Source of the DNA: an uncultured Ruminococcus sp.
GTDB taxonomy: Bacteria; Bacillota; Clostridia; Oscillospirales; Ruminococcaceae
Reading direction: 5' to 3'
Length of the DNA stretch: 64,000 bases
Assembly: GCA_902786975.1 (NCBI GenBank)
Contig: CADAES010000004.1
Span: 1-64,000 of the forward strand
Part shown: positions 26,394-34,479 of the stretch, piece by piece
How the letters are laid out: the number at the start of each line of letters is the position of its first letter
Position numbering within the stretch: position 1 is the stretch's first letter
Notes under the pieces: model-generated
Database searches by the model: none
Told to the model about the DNA's origin: nothing
Seen by the model: only the letters and a program-made list of their open reading frames with translations
Position numbers and translations under genes: made by a program

Positions 26394-27905
26394 ATGAGTG
26401 AGGGTGCTATTCTGGAGATGCGAGGCATCTGCAAATTCTTCCCCGGCGTCCGTGCGCTCGACGGTGTTGACTTTACACTGTGCAAGGGCGACATACACGC
26501 TCTTATGGGAGAGAACGGTGCCGGCAAATCCACTCTTATAAAGGTACTCACAGGCGTATACCCAAAAGATGCGGGTGAGATAACTCTTGAAGGCAAGGTC
26601 GTTTCGATAAGATCGCCTCAGGACGCTCAGAACGTGGGTATAAGCACGGTGTATCAGGAAATTACTCTTTGCCCGAACCTGACTGTTGCAGAGAATATGT
26701 ACATAGGCAGGACCAAGGGCGCACTTATGAACTGGAAAAAAATGAACACTGAGGCAAACAAGCTGCTTCAGGGTCTGGATATTCCCGCAAAGGCTAATCA
26801 ACAGCTCGGAAGCTGCTCTATCGCCGTTCAGCAGATGGTCGCTATCGCAAGGGCGGTAGATATGGACTGCAAGGTGCTTATCCTCGACGAGCCTACATCT
26901 TCGCTGGACGAAAACGAGGTAGAAAAGCTCTTCAAGCTGATGCGTGACCTTAAAGCCAAGGGCGTTGGCATAATCTTCGTTACCCACTTCCTCGACCAGG
27001 TGTACGAGGTGTGCGACAAGATAACCGTTCTTCGTGACGGAAAGCTCGTCGGCGAGTACGTTATCGAGGATCTGCCGAGAGTTCAGCTCGTTTCAAAGAT
27101 GCTCGGCAAGGATCTGGACGATATGAGCGATATCAAGTCCGAATCCGACGTTTACAACGGCGAGGGCTCGGATCAGAACGTTATCGAGTGCGAGGGACTT
27201 TGCTCCAACGCAGGCATCAAGCCGTTCGATTTCTACATCAAAAAGGGCGAAGTCAACGGATTTACCGGACTTCTCGGCTCGGGCAGAAGCGAATGTGTGC
27301 GTGCTATCTTCGGTGCGGACCACATTATCGCCGGCAAGGTGAGAAAGAACGGCAAGGAGGTCAAGATAAGCAAGCCGATACAGGCTATGAAGCAGGGCAT
27401 CGCTTATCTCCCCGAGGACAGAAAGATAGACGGTATCGTTGCCGACCTTTCGGTAAGAGAGAACATCATACTTGCCTTACAGGTCATGAAGGGCTTTTTC
27501 AAGCCGTTCACAAAGGCTCAGGCAAACAAGTTCGCTGACGAGTACATCAAGCTTCTGAGCATAAAGACCGCTTCGGCTGACACGCCTATCAAGTCGCTGT
27601 CGGGCGGAAACCAGCAGAAATGCATTCTCGCAAGGTGGCTGCTCACTCACCCGGAATATCTTATCCTCGACGAGCCTACAAGAGGTATCGACGTAGGTAC
27701 AAAGATAGATATCCAGAAGCTTGTTCTCAAGCTCGCTTCGGAGGGTATGAGCATCACGTTTATCTCGTCCGAAACAGACGAGATGCTCAGGACCTGTTCA
27801 AGACTCGTCGTTATGCGTGACCGCAAGGTCGTTGGCGAGCTTTCGGGTGACGAGCTTACCCAGAATATGATAATGAACACTATCGCAGGAGGTGACGGTA
27901 ACTGA
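26394..27905 (+). CDS. Sugar ABC transporter ATPase, double NBD
   Basis: A 503-residue RbsA/MglA/YtfR-type ATPase with two fused nucleotide-binding domains. The first has a full Walker A (GENGAGKST) and ILDEPTSSLD. The second has the degenerate GLLGSGRSE and SGGNQQKCILARWL with ILDEPTRGID, as normal for this family. The ATG at 26394 has GGAGGTG upstream; the TTG at 26376 lies within that ribosome binding site. The stop overlaps the first permease start by one base. It powers uptake together with the two permeases. Confidence 0.95.
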   Translation: MSEGAILEMRGICKFFPGVRALDGVDFTLCKGDIHALMGENGAGKSTLIKVLTGVYPKDAGEITLEGKVVSIRSPQDAQNVGISTVYQEITLCPNLTVAENMYIGRTKGALMNWKKMNTEANKLLQGLDIPAKANQQLGSCSIAVQQMVAIARAVDMDCKVLILDEPTSSLDENEVEKLFKLMRDLKAKGVGIIFVTHFLDQVYEVCDKITVLRDGKLVGEYVIEDLPRVQLVSKMLGKDLDDMSDIKSESDVYNGEGSDQNVIECEGLCSNAGIKPFDFYIKKGEVNGFTGLLGSGRSECVRAIFGADHIIAGKVRKNGKEVKISKPIQAMKQGIAYLPEDRKIDGIVADLSVRENIILALQVMKGFFKPFTKAQANKFADEYIKLLSIKTASADTPIKSLSGGNQQKCILARWLLTHPEYLILDEPTRGIDVGTKIDIQKLVLKLASEGMSITFISSETDEMLRTCSRLVVMRDRKVVGELSGDELTQNMIMNTIAGGDGN

Positions 27906-28984
27906 TGAATATGGTAAAGAAAATAGTCAGCAAGCAGATATTCATTCCGTGTGCCGCACTTTTGCTGCTTGCACTTTTTAACCTTATCAATGACCCGAGC
28001 TTCTTCAAGATAACCCTCGGTCATAACAGCGACGGCGACCCCGTCCTCAACGGCAATCTGATAACTATACTCGACTACGGCAGCGAGCTTGCTATCCTTG
28101 CGATAGGCATGACGCTCGTGACCGCTGCTACGGGCGGACAGGACATCTCCGTCGGCGCAGGTATCGCTATCGCAGGAAGCGTTATACTCCGTTTGCTTTG
28201 CGGTTCAAACTCGCACCCGACAGAGCTGCAGAACCCTCTCATAGTCGCTTTCATCATCGCAGTAGTTGTTTCTATGGCATTCAGCGCCTTCAACGGCGTA
28301 CTCGTCGCCTACTTCAAGATCCAGCCTATGGTCGCAACGCTTATCCTGTTCACCGCAGGGCGCTCGATCGCAGCCTGGATAAACAACAACGAACTGCCTA
28401 TCATCAGTACCAACTGTGACAAGTCCTTTGGCTACTGGGGCAACTACATTCCCGGCATTCCCATTCCGACACCGGTGTTCATCGCCGTTATAAGCGTGCT
28501 GATAATAATGCTGGTGCTCAAATTCACTAACCTCAAGCTTTACACACAGTCCGTCGGCATCAACCCCAAGTCCTCAAGACTTAACGGACTCAACCCCGAG
28601 CTGATAAAGATAACCTCGTTCGTTATCCTCGGCGTATGCGTTGCTATATGCGGACTTATCAAGGTCAGCCGTCTTCAGACTATCAACTACTCGGTAGTTG
28701 CCAAGGATATCGAAATGGACGCTATCCTTGCAGTCGCACTCGGCGGAAACGCACTCAGCGGCGGTAAGTTCAGTATGTGGGCTTCCATTCTGGGCGCTTA
28801 CGTTATCCAGTTCCTTACCACCACGCTTTACAAGCTCGATGTCAGATCGGACGCTCTTCCTGCATACAAGGCTATCGTTGTTATAGTCCTCGTTGTAGCA
28901 AGTGCTCCTATCGTAAGAGAAAAGGTCGGCAAATTCTTCAAGAAATTCAAATCCAATGACAGCAAGGGAGGTGCAGCAGCATGA
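27905..28984 (+). CDS. Sugar ABC transporter permease 1 (YtfT/AraH-like)
   Basis: A 359-residue membrane protein of the BPD_transp_2 family with about nine or ten helices. The conserved GQDISVGAGIAIAGSV and ALGGNALSGGKFS segments are family signatures. Two different permeases after one double ATPase is the YtfQRT-YjfF arrangement, which in E. coli imports galactofuranose. Here the neighbouring arabinose genes suggest a pentose. It overlaps the ATPase stop by one base and the next permease start by four. Confidence 0.93.
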   Translation: MNMVKKIVSKQIFIPCAALLLLALFNLINDPSFFKITLGHNSDGDPVLNGNLITILDYGSELAILAIGMTLVTAATGGQDISVGAGIAIAGSVILRLLCGSNSHPTELQNPLIVAFIIAVVVSMAFSAFNGVLVAYFKIQPMVATLILFTAGRSIAAWINNNELPIISTNCDKSFGYWGNYIPGIPIPTPVFIAVISVLIIMLVLKFTNLKLYTQSVGINPKSSRLNGLNPELIKITSFVILGVCVAICGLIKVSRLQTINYSVVAKDIEMDAILAVALGGNALSGGKFSMWASILGAYVIQFLTTTLYKLDVRSDALPAYKAIVVIVLVVASAPIVREKVGKFFKKFKSNDSKGGAAA

Positions 28985-30027
28985 TGAAGAAATTTAGAAG
29001 CATGTCCGATACTAATTTGCTGCTCACTATCACGATAGTTGTTTTCGCAGTAATGTATCTGTGCGCTGTCGTGTTCCTCGGCGAAGGCTTCAGGACCCCT
29101 CAGACATTCCTTAACCTTTTCAACAACAACGCTTCACTCATCATTATTTCCTGCGGACTCAGCCTTGTTATGATAACGGGCGGTATCGATATCTCCGTCG
29201 GCGGTGTTACGGCTCTGGTATGTATGAGCTGTGCTGTAAACCTCGACCTTCACGGCGGAAACGTAGTTACCTCGATGCTCATAGCTCTGGGTATCGGTCT
29301 TGCTTTCGGTCTGGTACAGGGCTTCCTCATCGCATATCTTGATATCCAGCCGTTTATCGTTACCCTTGCGGGAATGTTCTTCGCAAGAGGTCTTACAACG
29401 ATAGTTCACACAGACCCGTTCAACGTTCAGAACGAGGACTTCGTCAAGCTCAGAGACACAAGGATAACTATCCCGGGTCTTGGCTCGACAAACAGAAAAG
29501 GCATATACGTTGATGCGTATATCGAAATAGGCGTTGTTATCGCCATCGTTATCGTGCTCGCACTGTTCTTTATGCTTCGCTGGAGCAAGCTCGGACGCAA
29601 CTTCTACGCTGTCGGCGGAAACCAGCAGAGCGCACTTATGCTCGGTATAAACGTAAAGAGAACAAAGTTCTTCTCATACGTTCTCTGCGGACTTCTCGCA
29701 GGTATAGCCGGCTACGTTTACTTTATGCACGCTGGCTCCGGTTCGCCGTCGCATGCACAAGGTGCAGAAATGAACGCTATCGCTTCGTCTATCATCGGCG
29801 GTACGATGCTGACGGGCGGTGTCGGCAACATCATCGGAACTCTGTTCGGCGTTCTCTCGCTGAACACTATCAAGGATATCGTTTCCTCTATCGGTCTTCA
29901 GGACGCATGGTGGACAGGTATCACAGTCGCAGTTATGCTCTGTCTCTTCCTTATCATCCAGAGTATCGTTATGACAAGAAAGAACGCAAAAGGCTCTGCC
30001 GGCAAGGAAACTGCTGCACAATCTTAG
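28981..30027 (+). CDS. Sugar ABC transporter permease 2 (YjfF-like)
   Basis: A 348-residue permease of the same family, forming a heterodimer with the product of the preceding gene. It has GGIDISVGGVTALV and SSIIGGTMLTGGVGNIIGTLFG signatures and about nine helices. An ATGA overlap couples its translation to permease 1. The 98-base gap that follows carries two small hairpins (GCAGGC/GCCTGC and GGGGG/CCCCC) before the kinase ribosome binding site. Confidence 0.93.
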   Translation: MMKKFRSMSDTNLLLTITIVVFAVMYLCAVVFLGEGFRTPQTFLNLFNNNASLIIISCGLSLVMITGGIDISVGGVTALVCMSCAVNLDLHGGNVVTSMLIALGIGLAFGLVQGFLIAYLDIQPFIVTLAGMFFARGLTTIVHTDPFNVQNEDFVKLRDTRITIPGLGSTNRKGIYVDAYIEIGVVIAIVIVLALFFMLRWSKLGRNFYAVGGNQQSALMLGINVKRTKFFSYVLCGLLAGIAGYVYFMHAGSGSPSHAQGAEMNAIASSIIGGTMLTGGVGNIIGTLFGVLSLNTIKDIVSSIGLQDAWWTGITVAVMLCLFLIIQSIVMTRKNAKGSAGKETAAQS

Positions 30028-30125
30028 ATGTTTTGACTTACCGCTGCGTATGAGGCAGGCTTGTGTGCCTGCTTCAGCGCAGGTCTGAAATACGGGGGCA
30101 CCCCCGCAGATAAAGGAGATAAACT

Positions 30126-31715
30126 ATGGATATCGTAAAACAGATAGAGTCCGGCAGAGTATCTGTCGGCATCGAATTCGGTTCCACAAGAATCAAAGCC
30201 GTTATGGTAGACGAGAATTTCTCCCCTGTTGCTTCGGGTACGCACGACTGGCAGAACAGGCTTGAAAACGGCATCTGGACTTACACACAGGAGGACATCA
30301 CTCTCGGACTTCAGGACGCTTACAAAAGCCTTGCGGACAACGTCCGTGAAAAGTACGGCATACAGATAACGAGCATCGCTTCTATCGGTATCTCGGCAAT
30401 GATGCACGGCTACCTGCCGTTTGACAGCGAAGGCAAGCTGCTTGCAGGCTTCAGGACATGGAGAAACACTATGACTGAAGAGGCTGCAAAGGCGCTCACA
30501 GAGGCTTTCGGCTTCAATATCCCCCAGCGCTGGAGCATTGCACATCTCTATCAGGCTATCCTCAGCGGCGAGGCTCATGTTCCCCACATAAGCTTCTTCA
30601 CCACGCTTGCAGGATACGTTCACTGGCAGCTCACCGGCGAAAAGGTGCTGGGTATAGGCGATGCATCGGGCATGTTCCCCATTGACCCCGAAACAAAGGA
30701 TTACGACAAGAGCATGCTTGCCAAGTTCAGCGAGCTGGTCAAGGACAAGGGCTTTGGCTGGGATATCGCAGACATACTTCCGAAGATAGTTCCCGCAGGC
30801 GAAAGCGCCGGTACTCTCACGCAGGAGGGAGCAAGGCTGCTTGACCCCACAGGCACGCTCAAAGCAGGTTCTGTCGTTTGCCCGCCGGAGGGCGACGCAG
30901 GTACGGGAATGGTCGCTACAAACAGCATAGCTCCAAGGACAGGCAACGTTTCCGCAGGCACATCTATCTTCGCAATGGCTGTGCTTGAAAAGAACCTTTC
31001 AAAGGTTCACGAGGAGATAGACATCGTGACAACTCCGTGCGGAGACCCGGTTGCGATGGTACACTGCAACAACTGCACCACAGACCTCGATGCGTGGGTC
31101 AGAATGTTCGGCTCGCTGCTGGGGACTTTCGGTGTGGACGTTCCGAAATCGGAGATATACGACAAGCTTTACAGCTCGGCTCTCTCGGCACCTGCTGACT
31201 GCGGCGGTCTTGTAAGCTGCAACTACTTCTCCGGCGAGCACGTCACCGGCTTCACCAAGGGCAGACCGATGCTCATAAGGACGCCCGAATCGCAGTTCGA
31301 TATCAGTACGCTTATGAGAAGCCTGATTTACAGCTGTATGGGCACTCTGAAGATAGGTATGGACATTCTTCTGGGCGAGGAAAAGGTCGAGCTTGACAAG
31401 CTGCTGGCTCACGGCGGTCTTTTCAAGGCTCCCGTTGTGGGACAGAGATTCCTTGCAAGTGCTCTCAACGTTCCCGTTGCGGTAATGGAATCCGCAGGCG
31501 AGGGCGGTGCCTGGGGCATAGCTCTGCTGGCAGCTTTCGCTGTGAGAGAGGATAAGTCAGAAGGGCTTGCAGATTTCCTCGACAAAAAGGTATTCTCAAA
31601 ATTCGCAAGCAGCGTTATGCAGCCGGACAAGGCTGACAGCGAAGGCTTTGCAAAATACATGGAGGGCTTCAAGGCAGGGCTGAAGGTACAGCGCACTGCT
31701 GTCGAGGTCATCTGA
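30126..31715 (+). CDS. FGGY-family sugar kinase, probable L-ribulokinase
   Basis: A 529-residue FGGY kinase that by context phosphorylates L-ribulose. The N-terminal phosphate loop reads GIEFGSTRIKAVMVD, and the second domain contains NVSAGTSIFAM and ESAGEGGAWGIALLAAF. It is shorter than E. coli or Bacillus AraB and its motifs differ from them. It looks like the clostridial alternative ribulokinase type (AraK-like), so the araB symbol is withheld. It sits between the importer and araA. The ATG has AAAGGAGAT upstream. A xylulokinase role is the main alternative. Confidence 0.82.
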   Translation: MDIVKQIESGRVSVGIEFGSTRIKAVMVDENFSPVASGTHDWQNRLENGIWTYTQEDITLGLQDAYKSLADNVREKYGIQITSIASIGISAMMHGYLPFDSEGKLLAGFRTWRNTMTEEAAKALTEAFGFNIPQRWSIAHLYQAILSGEAHVPHISFFTTLAGYVHWQLTGEKVLGIGDASGMFPIDPETKDYDKSMLAKFSELVKDKGFGWDIADILPKIVPAGESAGTLTQEGARLLDPTGTLKAGSVVCPPEGDAGTGMVATNSIAPRTGNVSAGTSIFAMAVLEKNLSKVHEEIDIVTTPCGDPVAMVHCNNCTTDLDAWVRMFGSLLGTFGVDVPKSEIYDKLYSSALSAPADCGGLVSCNYFSGEHVTGFTKGRPMLIRTPESQFDISTLMRSLIYSCMGTLKIGMDILLGEEKVELDKLLAHGGLFKAPVVGQRFLASALNVPVAVMESAGEGGAWGIALLAAFAVREDKSEGLADFLDKKVFSKFASSVMQPDKADSEGFAKYMEGFKAGLKVQRTAVEVI

Positions 31716-31737
31716 CAGACTTAAAAAACAGATACTG

Positions 31738-31794
31738 CCCCCGCTTGTTTGCAGCATCACTTTCAACTAAACCGCTTCATTTAAGCGGGGGTAT
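31738..31794 (+). terminator. Terminator-like hairpin after the kinase gene
   Basis: GCCCCCGCTT pairs with AAGCGGGGG across about 35 bases and is followed by TATGTTTTG. It may reduce read-through into araA. Confidence 0.5.
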
Positions 31795-31796
31795 GT

Positions 31797-31851
31797 TTTG
31801 TATTTGTTCCTATCTGTTTGCACACGGCAAACAGGCAGGCACAAGTACAAA
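31797..31851 (+). promoter_or_regulatory. Long leader hairpin before araA
   Basis: TTTG at 31797 through GTTTGC at 31821 pairs with 31827-31851 over about 24 positions, with a few mismatches and G-U pairs. The perfect inner stem is CTGTTTGC/GCAAACAG. No T-run follows, so it is not a terminator. Its outer arms (TTGTATTTGT, ACAAGTACAA) resemble AraR half sites. Confidence 0.45.
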
Positions 31852-31881
31852 CGACAACTTATCATAGAAAAGGAGTACACT

Positions 31882-33312
31882 ATGACATTCTGGTTTATTG
31901 TAGGTTCACAGTTTTTATACGGCGAGGAAACTCTCGCCAAGGTCGAGGCAGACGCCAAGGAGATAGTTGCAGGGCTTGACCTGCCCTTCCCTGTTGAATA
32001 CAAGCTCACCGCCAAGACCTCACGGGAGATAGAGGAGACGGTCAAGCAGGCTAACTTTGACGATGACTGCGCAGGCATAATCACCTTCTGCCACACCTTC
32101 TCACCCTCAAAGATGTGGATAAACGGGCTGACAAAGCTACAAAAGCCGTGGCTTCATTTCCACACACAGTACAACAGGTCTATCCCCAACGAGGAGATAG
32201 ATATGGACTATATGAACCTTCACCAGTCTGCTCACGGCGACAGAGAGCACGGCTTCATCGGCGCAAGGCTGAGAACGCCGAGGCGTATCGTTACAGGCTA
32301 CTGGAAGGACAGCAAAACTCAGCAGCAGATAGCTGACTGGCAGCGCTCGGCTGTCGGTGCGGCATTCAGCAGGCAGCTGAAAATAGTGCGCTTTGGTGAC
32401 AATATGCGTGAGGTAGCTGTCACCGAGGGCGACAAGGTCGAGGCTCAGATAAAGCTCGGCTGGCAGGTGAACACCTGGGCTGTGGGCGACCTCGTATCTG
32501 AAATGGACAAGGTGAGCGAGGCTGACATCGACAAGCTCGTTGACGAATACCGCAGTCTTTACGACATGGACGAAAAGGACATCGACTCTATCCGCTATCA
32601 GGCAAAGGAAGAGATCGCTATCGAGCGTATTCTTGTGCGTGAGGGAGCAAAGGCTTTCTGCAACACGTTTGAGGACCTTCACGGAATGAAGCAGCTCCCG
32701 GGGCTTGCTGCACAGCATCTGCTTTCAAAGGGCTACGGCTTCGGCGCTGAGGGCGACTGGAAGACCGCAGGCATCACGGCGATATTCAAGGCTATGTACC
32801 CCGACGGTGCAACGGCATTTATGGAGGACTACACCTACGACTATGAAAAGGGACTTATCCTCGGGGCGCACATGCTTGAGGTTTGCCCGAGCATCGCAAA
32901 GGCAAAGCCCCGCATCGAAGTTCACCACCTCGGAATCGGCGGGAAGGACGACCCTGCAAGGCTTGTATTCGAGGGAAGAAGCGGCAGAGCTATCGCAGTA
33001 TCGCTGATAGACGTCGGCGGAAGAATGAGGCTCATTGCGCAGGCAGTTGAGTGTTGCGAGCCGACACAGACTATGCCTAACCTCCCTGTTGCGAGGATAA
33101 TGTGGAAGCCGATGCCCAATCTTGAAACGGGTGCTCACAACTGGCTCATAGCAGGCGGTGCTCACCACACAGCACTTTCGTTCGATGTGACGACAGACAA
33201 TATCCGTGATCTTGCAAGGATAATGGGCATCGAACTTGTGATACTCGACGAGAACACGACGCCTTACGCTCTTGAAAAGGAGCTCATGCTCGGCGACATC
33301 ATCTGGAGATGA
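31882..33312 (+). CDS. araA: L-arabinose isomerase
   Basis: A 476-residue enzyme converting L-arabinose to L-ribulose in the cytoplasm, using Mn2+. The start MTFWFIVGSQFLYGEETL matches the AraA N-terminus (E. coli ...VWFVIGSQHLYG). Family landmarks include ITFCHTFSPSKMWINGL and HFHTQYNRSIP. Metal-site segments include the acidic GAEGDWKTAG loop, MLEVCPSI and the late AGGAHHTALS with its histidines. The ATG at 31882 has AAAAGGAG upstream; the longer frame would run through the leader hairpin. Confidence 0.96.
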   Translation: MTFWFIVGSQFLYGEETLAKVEADAKEIVAGLDLPFPVEYKLTAKTSREIEETVKQANFDDDCAGIITFCHTFSPSKMWINGLTKLQKPWLHFHTQYNRSIPNEEIDMDYMNLHQSAHGDREHGFIGARLRTPRRIVTGYWKDSKTQQQIADWQRSAVGAAFSRQLKIVRFGDNMREVAVTEGDKVEAQIKLGWQVNTWAVGDLVSEMDKVSEADIDKLVDEYRSLYDMDEKDIDSIRYQAKEEIAIERILVREGAKAFCNTFEDLHGMKQLPGLAAQHLLSKGYGFGAEGDWKTAGITAIFKAMYPDGATAFMEDYTYDYEKGLILGAHMLEVCPSIAKAKPRIEVHHLGIGGKDDPARLVFEGRSGRAIAVSLIDVGGRMRLIAQAVECCEPTQTMPNLPVARIMWKPMPNLETGAHNWLIAGGAHHTALSFDVTTDNIRDLARIMGIELVILDENTTPYALEKELMLGDIIWR

Positions 33313-33353
33313 TCTGGGCAGCGCCGCACGACAACCGGTCAGTGCCTTCGCTC

Positions 33354-33382
33354 TTGAATTTAAACTTTGTGCGTGATATACT
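33354..33382 (+). promoter_or_regulatory. Internal sigma-A promoter before araD
   Basis: TTGAAT (33354-33359) and TATACT (33377-33382) have a 17-base spacer, giving araD a probable start of its own. Confidence 0.7.
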
Positions 33383-33415
33383 GATAATATATTTTATCAA
33401 AGGAGCTATGCAATA

Positions 33416-34102
33416 ATGGACATCAAACAGCTTAAACAGCGTGTACTTGAAGCAAATCTGCTTCTGCCAAAATACGGGCTGATAACCTTCACATGGGGCA
33501 ACGTCAGCGAATACGATCGTGAAAGCGGACTTGTAGCTATAAAGCCAAGCGGTGTTGAATACGACAAGATGACAGCCGACGATATCGTTGTGCTCGACCT
33601 TGACGGAAACATCGTTGACGGAAAGCTGAAGCCTTCCAGCGACACGCCGACCCACCTTGAGCTTTACCGCAATTTTGAGGGAGTGAACGGTGTTGTACAC
33701 ACCCACAGCGATTTTGCTACGGTATTTGCACAGGCAAGAATGGGCATTCCGCCTCTGGGCACGACTCACGGAGATTATTTCTACGGAGAGATACCCTGCA
33801 CAAGGGATATGACCCCCGAGGAGATAAAGGGCGACTACGAGCTTGAAACAGGCAAGGTGATCGTTGAATGCTGCAAAGACTACAAGGATATCCCAGCCGC
33901 TTTGGTAGCGAGCCACGCTCCGTTCGTGTGGGGCAAGGACTGCTTTGAGGCTGTTCACAACTCGGTAGTTCTTGAAAAGCTCGCAGGTATGGCGTACAGG
34001 ACGCTTACTCTGAAGCCCGGCGCTCAGAATATGTCGCAGGAGATACTCGATAAGCACTATCTCAGAAAGCACGGCGCTAACGCCTACTACGGACAAAATT
34101 GA
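33416..34102 (+). CDS. araD: L-ribulose-5-phosphate 4-epimerase
   Basis: A 228-residue class II aldolase-fold epimerase making D-xylulose 5-phosphate, the link from arabinose to the pentose phosphate pathway. Zinc ligands are visible in VHTHSDFAT (two His) and VASHAPFVWG (third His). KPSGVEYDKM and SSDTPTHLELY match the substrate phosphate region. Length is normal. It follows araA by 103 bases and has its own likely promoter plus AAAGGAG before the ATG. Confidence 0.95.
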   Translation: MDIKQLKQRVLEANLLLPKYGLITFTWGNVSEYDRESGLVAIKPSGVEYDKMTADDIVVLDLDGNIVDGKLKPSSDTPTHLELYRNFEGVNGVVHTHSDFATVFAQARMGIPPLGTTHGDYFYGEIPCTRDMTPEEIKGDYELETGKVIVECCKDYKDIPAALVASHAPFVWGKDCFEAVHNSVVLEKLAGMAYRTLTLKPGAQNMSQEILDKHYLRKHGANAYYGQN

Positions 34103-34133
34103 TAATCTTCTATTCTTTCTTCATATCGCATAC

Positions 34134-34170
34134 AAAAACCCGGTGAACCGTTGCATTCGCCGGGCTTTTG
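34134..34170 (+). terminator. Intrinsic terminator after araD
   Basis: CCCGGTGA pairs with TCGCCGGG around an eleven-base loop, followed by CTTTTG. Confidence 0.82.
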
Positions 34171-34210
34171 TTGTATAATTGTTTTAACGCAGTATGCTTG
34201 CTGAATGATC

Positions 34211-34360
34211 GGGGACAACTCTTTTGGGAACTTATCGGGGGGGACTCTTTTAGAGAAGACTCCCCCCAGAACCCCCCCGAGAAACCTCTTAATGATTTTC
34301 AGAGTATAGGGCGTTATGCCCTATACTCTGAAAATGACTGACAAGTTCCCGGAAGAGTAC
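34211..34360 (+). repeat. Composite hairpin-rich intergenic repeat, copy B
   Basis: Nested inverted repeats fill the gap between araD and the second GH3 gene. The outer arms CTCTTTTGGGAACTT (34219-34233) and AAGTTCCCGGAAGAG (34343-34357) pair. Inside are a GGGGGG...CCCCCC hairpin followed by AAACCTCTTAAT (shared with the copy at 7301) and a perfect 17-base-pair hairpin (34296-34312 with 34318-34334). Nothing codes here. Confidence 0.65.
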
Positions 34361-34479
34361 AGAGAGAAAATCTTGTTTAGAAGGCTCTCCCGGTATGTTT
34401 CCAAGAGAATATCCTCAGTCATCCGGCAGGCACACTGCATCGGAACAACAACACAAATCAACACAAAGGAGCTGTGACT

